A DNA stretch of 64,000 nucleotides from Lasioglossum baleicum (lineage: Eukaryota; Arthropoda; Insecta; Hymenoptera; Halictidae): contig NW_027469110.1 in the NCBI RefSeq assembly GCF_051020765.1, forward strand, positions 186,001 through 250,000, given 5' to 3'. Position 1 is the stretch's first letter, and each line of letters starts with the position of its first letter. The notes below the pieces were generated by a model. It was given only the letters and a program-made list of their open reading frames with translations. It was not told the origin of the DNA and did no database searches. The position numbers and the translations under genes were made by a program. Shown here one piece after another: positions 45,192 to 57,445 of this stretch.

Positions 45192-48060
45192 AAAAACACG
45201 TGCGAGAGGATGCATCCCGCAGGCTAGTCGAGTAAAAACACGTGCGAGAGGGTGCATCCCGCAGGCTAGTCGAGTAAAAACACATGCGAGAGGATGCATC
45301 CCGCAGGCTAGTCCAGTAAAAACACGTGCGAGAGGATGCATCCCGCCGGCTAGTCGAGTAAAAACACGTGCGAGGTTTTGTGGGATGCGTATCCGCAGGT
45401 TTTGTGGGATGCGCATGCGCAGGTTTTGTGGGATGCGCATGCGCAGGTTTTTTGGGATGCGCATGCGCAGGTTTTTTGGGATGCGCATGCGCAGGTTTTT
45501 TGGGATGCGCATGGCTAGTCGAGCAAAAACACGTGCGAGAGGATGCATCCCGGCAGGCTAGTCGAGTAAAAACACGTGCGAGAGGATGCATCCCGCAGGC
45601 TAGTCGAGTAAAAACACGTGCAAGAGGATGCTTCCCGCAGGCTAGTCGAGTAAAAACACGTGCGAGGGGATGCATCCCGCAGGCTAGTCCAGTAAAAACA
45701 CGTGCGAGAGGATGCATCCCGCAGGCTAGTCGAGTAAAAACACGTGCGAGAGGATGCATCCTGCAGGCTAGTCGAGTGAAAACACGTGCGAGGGGATGCA
45801 TCCCGCAGGCTAGTCCAGTAAAAACACGTGCGAGTGGATGCATCCCGCAGGCTAGTCGAGTAAAAACACGTGCGAGGGGATGCATCCCGCAGGCTAGTCC
45901 AGTAAAAACACGTGCGAGAGGATGCATCCCGCAGGCTAGTCGAGTAAAAACACGTGCGAGAGGATGCATCCTGCAGGCTAGTCGAGTAAAACACGTGCGT
46001 GAGGATGCATCCCGCAGGCTAGTCGAGTAAAAACACGTGCGAGAGGATGCATCCCGCAGGCTAGTCGAGTAAAAACACGTGCGAGGGGATGCATCCCGCA
46101 GGCTAGTCCAGTAAAAACACGTGCGAGAGGATGCATCCCGCAGGCTAGTCGAGTAAAAACACGTGCGAGAGGATGCATCCCGCAGGCTAGTCGAGTAAAA
46201 ACACGTGCGAGGTTTTGTGGGATGCGCATGCGCAGGTTTTGTGGGATGCGCATGAGCAGGTTTTGTGGGATGCGCATGCGCAGGTTTTTTGGGATGCGCA
46301 TGGCTAGTCGAGCAAAAACACGTGCGAGAGGATGCATCCCGCAGGCTAGTCGAGCAAAAACACGTGCGAGAGGATGCTTCCCGCAGGCTAGTCGAGTAAA
46401 AACACGTGCGAGAGGATGCATCCCGCAGGCTAGTCGAGTAAAAACACGTGCGAGAGCATGCATCCCGCAGGCTAGTCGAGTAAAAACACGTGCGAGAGGA
46501 TGCATCCCGCAGGCTAGTCGAGTAAAAACACGTGCGAGAGCATGCATCCCGCAGGCTAGTCGAGTAAAAACACGTGCGAGAGGATGCATCCCGCAGGCTA
46601 GTCGAGTAAAAACACGTGCGAGGGGATGCATCCCGCAGGCTAGTCCAGTAAAAACACGTGCGAGAGGATGCATCCCGCAGGCTAGTCGAGTAAAAACACG
46701 TGCGAGAGGATGCATCCTGCAGGCTAGTCGAGTAAAACACGTGCGTGAGGATGCATCCCGCAGGCTAGTCGAGTAAAAACACGTGCGAGAGGATGCATCC
46801 CGCAGGCTAGTCGAGTAAAAACACGTGCGAGGGGATGCATCCCGCAGGCTAGTCCAATAAAAACACGTGCGAGAGGATGCATCCCGCAGGCTAGTCGAGT
46901 AAAAACACGTGCGAGAGGATGCATCCCGCAGGCTAGTCGCGTAAAAACACGTGCGAGGTTTTGTGGGATGCGCATGCGCAGGTTTTGTGGGATGCGCATG
47001 AGCAGGTTTTGTGGGATGCGCATGGCTAGTCGAGCAAAAACACGTGCGAGAGGATGCATCCCGCAGGCTAGTCGAGCAAAAACACGTGCGAGAGGATGCA
47101 TCCCGCAGGCTAGTCGAGTAAAAACACGTGCGGGAGGATGCATCCCGCAGGCTAGTCGAGTAAAAACACGTGCGAGAGGATGCATCCCGCAGGCTAGTCG
47201 AGTAAAAACACGTGCGAGGTTTTGTGGGATGCGCATGCGCAGGTTTTGTGGGATGCGCATGCGCAGGTTTTGTGGGTTGCGCATGCGCAGGTTTTTTGGG
47301 ATGCGCATGCGCAGATTTTTTGGGATGCGCATGGCTAGTCGAGCAAAAACACGTGCGAGAGGATGCATCCCGCAGGCTAGTCGAGTAAAAACACGTGCGA
47401 GAGGATGCATCCCGCAGGCTAGTCGAGTAAAAACACGTGCGAGAGGATGCTTCCCGCAGGCTAGTCGAGTAAAAACACGTGCGAGAGGATGCATCCCGCA
47501 GGCTAGTCGAGTAAAAACACGTGCGAGAGGATGCATCCCGCAGGCTAGTCGAGTAAAAACACGTGCGAGAGGATGCATCCCGCAGGCTAGTCCAGTAAAA
47601 ACACGTGCGAGAGGATGCATCCCGCAGGCTAGTCGAGTAAAAACACGTGCGAGGTTTTGTGGGATGCGCATGCGCAGGTTTTGTGGGATGCGCATGCGCA
47701 GGTTTTTTGGGATGCGCATGGCTAGTCGAGCAAAAACACGTGCGAGAGGATGCATCCCGCAGGCTAGTCGAGTAAAAACACGTGCGGGAGGATGCATCCC
47801 GTAGGCTAGTCGAGTAAAAACACGTGCGAGAGGATGCATCCTGCAGGCTAGTCGAGTAAAACACGTGCGTGAGGATGCATCCCGCAGGCTAGGCGAATAA
47901 AAACACGTGCGAGAGGATGCATCCCGCAGGCTAGTCGAGTAAAAACACGTGCGAGAGGATGCATCCTGCAGGCTAGTCGAGTAAAACACGTGCGTGAGGT
48001 TGCATCCCGCAGGCTAGTCGAATAAAAACACGTGCGAGAGGATGCATCCCGCAGGCTAGT
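45192..48060 (+). repeat. Mixed 42/24 island H7 between pure arrays
   Basis: H-type sequence resumes for 2.9 kb. Blocks: 45375-45513 (6), landmark 45514-45556, 46212-46302 (4), 46958-47024 (3), 47219-47333 (5) and 47654-47720 (3). It aligns with 31139-33600 at a constant offset of 14,053 bp. It also aligns along its full length with about 17411-20280, apart from one 24-mer, including GTAGGCTAG and the GAGGTTGCATCC monomer near 47997. The left edge falls within the monomer just before the GAGAGGGTGC variant at 45251. The right edge lies between 48000 and 48100, where P-type variants (GCCGAG at 48101 and CACCTG) begin. Confidence 0.9.
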
Positions 48061-51000
48061 CGAGTAAAAACACGTGCGAGAGGATGCATCCCGCAGGCTA
48101 GCCGAGTAAAAACACCTGCGAGAGGATGCATCCCGCAGGCTAGTCGAGTAAAAACACGTGCGAGAGGATGCATCCCGCAGGCTAGTCGAGTAAAAACACG
48201 TGCGAGAGGATGCATCCCGCAGGCTAGTTGAGTAAAAACACGTGCGAGAGGATGCTTCCCGCAGGCTAGTCGAGTAAAAACACGTGCGAGAGGATGCATC
48301 CCGCAGGCTAGTCGAGTAAAAACACGTGCGAGAGGATGCACCCCGCAGGCTAGTCGAGTAAAAACAAGTGCGAGAGGATGCATCCCGCAGGCTAGTCGAG
48401 TAAAAACACGTGCGAGAGGATGCATCCCGCAGGCTAGTCGAGTAAAAACACGTGCGAGAGGATGCATGCCGCAGGCTAGTCGAGTAAAAACACGTGCGAG
48501 AGGATGCACGCCGCAGGCTAGTCGAGTAAAAACACGTGCGAGAGGATGCATCCCGCAGGCTAGTCGAGTGAAAAACACGTGCGAGAGGATGCGTCCCGCA
48601 GGCTAGTCGAAAAAAAACACGTGCGAGAGGATGCGTCCCGCAGGCTAGTCGAAAAAAAACACGTGCGAGAGGATGCATCCCGCAGGCTGGTCGAGTAAAA
48701 ACACGTGCGAGAGGATGCATCCCGCAGGCTAGTCGAGTAAAAACACGTGCGAGAGGATGCATCCCGCAGGCTAGTCGAATAAAAACACGTGCGAGAGGAT
48801 GCATCCCGCAGGCTAGTCGAGTAAAAACACGTGCGAGAGGATGCACCCCGCAGGCTAGTCGAGTAAAAACACGTGCGAGAGGATGCACCCCGCAGGCTAG
48901 TCGAGTGAAAACACGTGCGAGAGGATGCATCCCGCAGGCTAGTCGAGTAAAAACACGTGCGAGAGGATGCATCCCGCAGGCTAGTCGAGTAAAAACACGT
49001 GCGAGAGGATGCACGCCGCAGGCTAGTCGAGTAAAAACACGTGCGAGAGGATGCATCCCGCAGGCTAGTCGAGTAAAAACACGTGCGAGAGGATGCATCC
49101 CGCAGGCTAGTCGAGTAAAAACACGTGCGAGAGGATGCATCCCGCAGGCTAGTCGAGTAAAAACACGTGCGAGAGGATGCATCCCGCAGGCTAGTCGAGT
49201 GAAAAACACGTGCGAGAGGATGCATCACGCAGGCTAGTCGAGTAAAAACACGTGCGAGAGGATGCATCCCGCAGGCTAGTCGAGTAAAAACACGTGCGAG
49301 AGGATGCATCCCGCAGGCAAGTCGAGTAAAAACAAGTGCGAGAGGATGCATCCCGCAGGCTAGCCGAGTAAAAACACGTGCGAGAGGATGCATCCCGCAG
49401 GCTAGTCGAGTAAAAACACGTGCGAGAGGACGCATCCCGCAGGCTAGTCGAGTAAAAACACGTGCGAGAGGATGCATCCCGCAGGCTAGTCGAGTAAAAA
49501 CACGTGCGAGAGGATGCATCCCGCAGGCTAGTCGTGTACAAACACGTGCGAGAGGATGCATCCCGCAGGCTAGTCGAGTAAAAACACGTGCGAGAGGATG
49601 CATCCCGCAGGCTAGTCGAGTAAAAACACGTGCGAGAGGATGCATCCCGCAGGCTAGTCGAGTAAAAACACGTGCGAGAGGATGCATCCCGCAGGCTAGT
49701 CTAGTAAAAACACGTGCGAGAGGATGCATCCCGCAGGCTAGTCGAGTAAAAACACTTGCGAGAGGATGCATCCCGCAGGCTAGTCGAGTAAAAACACGTG
49801 CGAGAGGATGCATCCCGCAGGCTAGTCGAGTGAAAAACACGTGCGAGAGGATGCATCACGCAGGCTAGTCGAGTAAAAACACGTGCGAGAGGATGCATCC
49901 CGCAGGCTAGTCGAGTAAAAACACGTGCGAGAGGATGCATCCCGCAGGCAAGTCGAGTAAAAACAAGTGCGAGAGGATGCATCCCGCAGGCTAGCCGAGT
50001 AAAAACACGTGCGAGAGGATGCATCCCGCAGGCTAGTCGAGTAAAAACACGTGAGAGAGGATGCATCCCGCAGGCTAGTCGAGTGAAAAACACGTGCGAG
50101 AGGATGCATCACGCAGGCTAGTCGAGTAAAAACACGTGCGAGAGGATGCATCCCGCAGGCTAGTCGAGTAAAAACACGTGCGAGAGGATGCATCCCGCAG
50201 GCAAGTCGAGTAAAAACAAGTGCGAGAGGATGCATCCCGCAGGCTAGCCGAGTAAAAACACGTGCGAGAGGATGCATCCCGCAGGCTAGTCGAGTAAAAA
50301 CACGTGCGAGAGGACGCATCCCGCAGGCTAGTCGAGTAAAAACACGTGCGAGAGGATGCATCCCGCAGGCTAGTCGAGTAAAAACACGTGCGAGAGGATG
50401 CATCCCGCAGGCTAGTCGAGTAAAAACACGTGCGAGAGGATGCATCCCGCAGGCTAGTCGAGTAAAAACACGTGCGAGAGGATGCATCCCGCAGGCTAGT
50501 CGAGTAAAAACACGTGCGAGAGGATGCATCCCGCAGGCTAGTCGAGTAAAAACACGTGCGAGAGGATGCATCCCGCAGGCTAGTCTAGTAAAAACACGTG
50601 CGAGAGGATGCATCCCGCAATCTAGTCGAGTAAAAACACGTGCGAGAGGATGCATCCCGCAGGCTAGTCTAGTAAAAATACGGGCGAGAGGATGCATCCA
50701 GCAGGCTAGTCGAGTAAAAACACGTGCGAGAGGATGCATCCCGCAGGCTAGTCGAGTAGAAACACGTGCGAGAGGATGCATCCCGCAGGCTAGTCGAGTA
50801 GAAACACGTGCGAGAGGATGCATCCCGCAGGCTAGTCGAGTAAAATCACGTGCGAGAAGATGCATCCCTCAGGCTAGTCGAGTAAAAACACGTGCGAGAG
50901 GATGCATCCCGCAGGCTAGTCGAGTAGAAACACGTGCGAGAGGATGCATCCCGCAGGCTAGTCGAGTAAAATCACGTGCGAGAAGATGCATCCCTCAGGC

Positions 51001-54000
51001 TAGTCGAGTAAAAACACGTGCGAGAGGATGCATCCCGCAGGCTAGTCGAGTAGAAACTCGCGCGAGAGGATGCATCCCGCAGGCTAGTCGAGTAAAAACA
51101 CGTGCGAGAGGATGCATCCCGCAGGCTAGTCGAGTAAAAACACGTGCGAGAGTATGCATGCCGCAGGCTAGTCGAGTGAAAAACACGTGCGAGAGGATGC
51201 ATCCCGCAGGCTAGTCGAGTAAAAACACGTGCGAGAGGATGCATCCCGCAGGCTAGTCGAGTGAAAAACACGTGCGAGAGGATGCATCCCGCAGGCTAGC
51301 AGAGTAAAAACACGTGCGAGAGGATGCATCCCGCAGGTTAGTCGAGTAAAAACACGTGCGAGAGGATGCATCCCGCAGGCTAGTCGAGTAAAAACACGTG
51401 CGAGAGGATGCATCCCGCAGGCTAGTCGAGTAAAAACACGTGCGAGAGGATGCATCCCGCAGGCTAGTCGAGTAAAAACACGTGCGAGAGGATGCATCCC
51501 GCAGGCTAGTCGAGTAAAAACACGTGCGAGAGGATGCATCCCGCAGGCTAGTCGAGTAAAAACACGTGCGAGAGGATGCATCCCGCAGGCTAGTCTAGTA
51601 AAAACACGTGCGAGAGGATGCATCCCGCAATCTAGTCGAGTAAAAACACGTGCGAGAGGATGCATCCCGCAGGCTAGTCTAGTAAAAATACGGGCGAGAG
51701 GATGCATCCAGCAGGCTAGTCGAGTAAAAACACGTGCGAGAGGATGCATCCCGCAGGCTAGTCGAGTAGAAACACGTGCGAGAGGATGCATCCCGCAGGC
51801 TAGTCGAGTAGAAACACGTGCGAGAGGATGCATCCCGCAGGCTAGTCGAGTAAAATCACGTGCGAGAAGATGCATCCCTCAGGCTAGTCGAGTAAAAACA
51901 CGTGCGAGAGGATGCATCCCGCAGGCTAGTCGAGTAGAAACACGTGCGAGAGGATGCATCCCGCAGGCTAGTCGAGTAAAATCACGTGCGAGAAGATGCA
52001 TCCCTCAGGCTAGTCGAGTAAAAACACGTGCGAGAGGATGCATCCCGCAGGCTAGTCGAGTAGAAACTCGCGCGAGAGGATGCATCCCGCAGGCTAGTCG
52101 AGTAAAAACACGTGCGAGAGGATGCATCCCGCAGGCTAGTCGAGTAAAAACACGTGCGAGAGGATGCATGCCGCAGGCTAGTCGAGTGAAAAACACGTGC
52201 GAGAGGATGCATCCCGCAGGCTAGTCGAGTAAAAACACGTGCGAGAGGATGCATCCCGCAGGCTAGTCGAGTGAAAAACACGTGCGAGAGGATGCATCCC
52301 GCAGGCTAGCAGAGTAAAAACACGTGCGAGAGGATGCATCCCGCAGGTTAGTCGAGTAAAAACACGTGCGAGAGGATGCATCCCGCAGGCTAGTCGAGTA
52401 AAAACACGTGCGAGAGGATGCATCCCGCAGACTAGTCGAGTAAAAACACGTGCGAGAGGATGCATCCCGCAGGCTAGTCGAGTGAAAAACACGAGCGAGA
52501 GCATGCGTCCCGCAGGCTAGTCGAGTAAAAACACGTGCGAGAGGATGCATCCCGCAGGCTAGTCGAGTAAAAACACGTGCGAGAGGATGCATCCCGCAGG
52601 CTAGTCGAGTAAAAACACGTGCGAGAGGATGCATCCCGCAGGCTAGTCTAGTAAAAACACGTGCGAGAGGATGCATCCCGCAATCTAGTCGAGTAAAAAC
52701 ACGTGCGAGAGGATGCATCCAGCAGGCTAGTCTAGTAAAAACACGTGCGAGAGGATGCATCCAGCAGGCTAGTCGAGTAAAAACACGTGCGAGAGGATGC
52801 ATCCCGCAGGCTAGTCGAGTAGAAACACGTGCGAGAGGATGCATCCCGCAGGCTAGTCTAGTAAAATCACGTGCGAGAGGATGCATCCCTCAGGCTAGTC
52901 GAGTAAAAACACATGCGAGAGGATGCATCCCGCAGGCTAGTCGAGTAGAAACACGTGCGAGAGGATGCATCCCGCAGGCTAGTCGAGTAAAATCACGTGC
53001 GAGAGGATGCATCCCTCAGGCTAGTCGAGTAAAAACAGGTGCGAGAGGATGCATCCCGCAGGCTAGTCGAGTAGAAACTCGCGCGAGAGGATGCATCCCG
53101 CAGGCTAGTCGAGTAAAAACACGTGCGAGAGGATGCATCCCGCAGGCTAGTCGAGTAAAAACACTTGCGAGAGGATGCATCCCGCAGGCTAGTCGAGTAA
53201 AAACACGTGCGAGAGGATGCATGCCGCAGGCTAGTCGAGTGAAAAACACGTGCGAGAGGATGCATCCCGCAGGCTAGTCGAGTAAAAACACGTGCGAGAG
53301 GATGCATCCCGCAGGCTAGTCGAGTGAAAAACACGTGCGAGAGGATGCATCCCGCAGGCTAGTCTAGTAAAAACACATGCGAGAGGATGCATCCCGCAGG
53401 CTAGTCGAGTAAAAACACGTGCGAGAGGATGCATCCCGCAGGCTAGTCGAGTAAAAACACGTGCGAGAGGATGCATCCCGCAGACTAGTCGAGTAAAAAC
53501 ACGTGCGAGAGGATGCATCCCGCAGGCTAGTCGAGTGAAAAACACGAGCGAGAGCATGCGTCCCGCAGGCTAGTCGAGTAAAAACACGTGCGAGAGGATG
53601 CATCCCGCAGGCTAGTCGAGTAAAAACACGTGCGAGAGGATGCACGCCGCAGGCTAGTCGAGTAAAAACACGTGCGAGAGGATGCATCCCGCAGGCTAGA
53701 CGAGTAAAAACACGTGCGAGAGGATGCACGCCGCAGGCTAGTCGAGTAAAAACACGTGCGAGAGGATGCATCCCGCAGGCTAGTCGAGTAAAAACACGTG
53801 CGAGAGGATGCACGCCGCAGGCTAGTCGAGTAAAAACACGTGCGAGAGGATGCATCCCGCAGGCTAGTCGAGTAAAAACACGTGCGAGAGGATGCACGCC
53901 GCAGGCAAGTCGAGTAAAAATACGTGCGTGAGGATGCTTCCCGCAGGCTAGTCGAGTAAAAACACGTGCGAGAGGATGCATCCCGCAGGCTAGTCGAGTA

Positions 54001-57000
54001 AAAACACGTGCCAGAGGATGCACCCCGCAGGCAAGTCGAGTAAAAACACGTGCGAGAAGATGCATCCCGCAGGCTAGTCGAAAAAAACACGTGCGAGAGG
54101 ATGCATGCCGCAGGCTAGTCGAGTAAAAACACGTGCGAGAGGATGCACGCCGCAGGCTAGTCAAGTAAAAACACGTGCGAGAGGATGCATCCCGCAGGCT
54201 AGTCGAGTGAAAAACACGTGCGAGAGGATGCGTCCCGCAGGCTAGTCGAAAAAAAACACGTGCGAGAGGATGCATCCCGCAGGCTAGTCGAGTAAAAACA
54301 CGTGCGAGAGGATGCATCCCGCAGGCTAGTCGAGTAAAAACACGTGCGAGAGGATGCATCCCGCAGGCTAGTCGAGTAAAAACACGTGCGAGAGGATGCA
54401 TCCCGCAGGCTAGTCGAGTAAAAACACGTGCGAGAGGATGCACCCCGCAGGCTAGTCGAGTAAAAACAAGTGCGAGAGGATGCATCCCGCAGGCTAGTGG
54501 AGTAAAAACACGTGCGAGAGGATGCATCCCGCAGGCTAGTCGAGTAAAAACACGTGCGAGAGGATGCACGCCGCAGGCTAGTCGAGTAAAAACACGTGCG
54601 GGAGGATGCATCCCGCAGGCTAGTCGAGTAAAAACACGTGCGAGAGGATGCACGTCGCAGGCTAGTCGATTAAAAACACGTGCGAGAGGATGCATCCCGC
54701 AGGCTAGTCGAGTAAAAACACGTGCGAGAGGATGCACGCCGCAGGCTAGTCGAGTAAAAACACGTGCGAGAGGATGCATCCCGCAGGCTAGTCGAGTAAA
54801 AACACGTGCGAGAGGATGCATCCCGCAGGCTAGTTGAGTAAAAACACGTGCGAGAGGATGCTTCCCGCAGGCTAGTCGAGTAAAAACACGTGCGAAAGGA
54901 TGCATCCCGCAGGCTAGTCGAGTAAAAACACGTGCGAGAGGATGCACCCCGCAGGCTAGTCGAGTAAAAACACGTGCGAGAGGATGCATCCCGCATTCTA
55001 GTCGAGTAAAAACACGTGCGAGAGGATGCATCCCGCAGGCTAGTCGAGTAAAAACCCGTGCGAGAGGATGCACCCCGCAGGCTAGTCGAGTAAAAACACG
55101 TGCGAGAGGATGCATCCCGCAGGCTAGTCGAGTAAAAACACGTGCGAGAGGATGCATCCCGCAGGCTAGTCGAGTAAAAACACGTGCGAGAGGATGCACG
55201 CCGCAGGCTAGTCGAGTAAAAACACGTGCGAGAGGATGCATCCCGCAGGCTAGTCGAGTAAAAACACGTGCGAGAGGATGCACGCCGCAGGCTAGTCGAG
55301 TAAAAACACGTGCGAGAGGATGCATCCCGCAGGCTAGTCGAGTAAAAACACGTGCGAGAGGATGCACGCCGCAGGCAAGTCGAGTAAAAATACGTGCGAG
55401 AGGATGCTTCCCGCAGGCTAGTCGAGTAAAAACACGTGCGAGAGGATGCATCCCGCAGGCTAGTCGAGTAAAAACACGTGCCAGAGGATGCACCCCGCAG
55501 GCAAGTCGAGTAAAAACACGTGCGAGAAGATGCATCCCGCAGGCTAGTCGAAAAAAACACGTGCGAGAGGATGCATGCCGCAGGCTAGTCAAGTAAAAAC
55601 ACGTGCGAGAGGATGCATCCCGCAGGCTAGTCGAGTGAAAAACACGTGCGAGAGGATGCGTCCCGCAGGCTAGTCGAAAAAAATCACTTGCGAGAGGATG
55701 CATCCCGCAGGCTAGTCGAGTAAAAACACGTGCGAGAGGATGCATCCCGCAGGCTAGTCGAGTAAAAACACGTGCGAGAGGATGCATCCCGCAGGCTAGT
55801 CGAGTAAAAACACGTGCGAGAGGATGCATCCCGCAGGCTAGTCGAGTAAAAACACGTGCGAGAGGATGCACCCCGCAGGCTAGTCGAGTAAAAACAAGTG
55901 CGAGAGGATGCATCCCGCAGGCTAGTGGAGTAAAAACACGTGTGAGAGGATGCACGCCGCAGGCTAGTCGCGTAAAATCACGTGCGAGAGGATGCATCCC
56001 GCAGGCTAGTCGAGTAAAAACACGTGCGAGAGGATGCACGCCGCAGGCTAGTCGAGTAAAAACACGTGCGAGAGGATGCATCCCGCAGGCTAGCCGAGTA
56101 AAAACACCTGCGAGAGGATGCATCCCGCAGGCTAGTCGAGTAAAAACACGTGCGAGAGGATGCATCCCGCAGGCTAGTCGAGTAAAAACACGTGCGAGAG
56201 GATGCATCCCGCAGGCTAGTTGAGTAAAAACACGTGCGAGAGGATGCTTCCCGCAGGCTAGTCGAGTAAAAACACGTGCGAGAGGATGCATCCCGCAGGC
56301 TAGTCGAGTAAAAACACGTGCGAGAGGATGCACCCCGCAGGCTAGTCGAGTAAAAACAAGTGCGAGAGGATGCATCCCGCAGGCTAGTCGAGTAAAAACA
56401 CGTGCGAGAGGATGCATCCCGCAGGCTAGTCGAGTAAAAACACGTGCGAGAGGATGCATGCCGCAGGCTAGTCGAGTAAAAACACGTGCGAGAGGATGCA
56501 CGCCGCAGGCTAGTCGAGTAAAAACACGTGCGAGAGGATGCATCCCGCAGGCTAGTCGAGTGAAAAACACGTGCGAGAGGATGCGTCCCGCAGGCTAGTC
56601 GAAAAAAAACACGTGCGAGAGGATGCGTCCCGCAGGCTAGTCGAAAAAAAACACGTGCGAGAGGATGCATCCCGCAGGCTGGTCGAGTAAAAACACGTGC
56701 GAGAGGATGCATCCCGCAGGCTAGTCGAGTAAAAACACGTGCGAGAGGATGCATCCCGCTGGCTAGTCGAATAAAAACACGTGCGAGAGGATGCATCCCG
56801 CAGGCTAGTCGAGTAAAAACACGTGCGAGAGGATGCACCCCGCAGGCTAGTCGAGTAAAAACACGTGCGAGAGGATGCACCCCGCAGGCTAGTCGAGTGA
56901 AAACACGTGCGAGAGGATGCATCCCGCAGGCTAGTCGAGTAAAAACACGTGCGAGAGGATGCATCCCGCAGGCTAGTCGAGTAAAAACACGTGCGAGAGG

Positions 57001-57445
57001 ATGCACGCCGCAGGCTAGTCGAGTAAAAACACGTGCGAGAGGATGCATCCCGCAGGCTAGTCGAGTAAAAACACGTGCGAGAGGATGCATCCCGCAGGCT
57101 AGTCGAGTAAAAACACGTGCGAGAGGATGCATCCCGCAGGCTAGTCGAGTAAAAACACGTGCGAGAGGATGCATCCCGCAGGCTAGTCGAGTAAAAACAC
57201 TTGCGAGAGGATGCATCCCGCAGGCTAGTCGAGTAAAAACACGTGCGAGAGGATGCATCCCGCAGGCTAGTCGAGTGAAAAACACGTGCGAGAGGATGCA
57301 TCCCGCAGGCTAGTCGAGTAAAAACACGTGCGAGAGGATGCACGCCGCAGGCTAGTCGAGTAAAAACACGTGCGAGAGGATGCATCCCGCAGGCTAGTCG
57401 AGTAAAAACACGTGCGAGAGGATGCACGCCGCAGGCTAGTCGAGT
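48061..57445 (+). repeat. Pure 42-mer array P2, diverged second copy of P1
   Basis: From 48207 (equivalent to 33601) P2 follows P1 at +14,606 bp, then +14,607 after the 1-bp difference near 36724/51331, and +14,733 after P2's extra 126 bp near 54.55-54.67 kb. It then follows at +12,380 because P2 has a single 2.3-kb unit, and at +12,254 where P1 has a repeated GCTGGCTAG/GAATAA trimer near 44.4-44.5 kb. The ~1.01-kb triplication is also present (about 50.33-53.35 kb, GCAATCTAG at 50617). Point differences such as GAGTATGCATGCC at 51152 and GCTAGACGAG at 53696 separate the copies. Confidence 0.9.

Noticed and set aside
45192..48060. The mixed island as a transposed element.
   Set aside because: There are no terminal repeats, target duplication or coding content, and it aligns at a constant offset with 31139-33600 as part of a larger tandem duplication.
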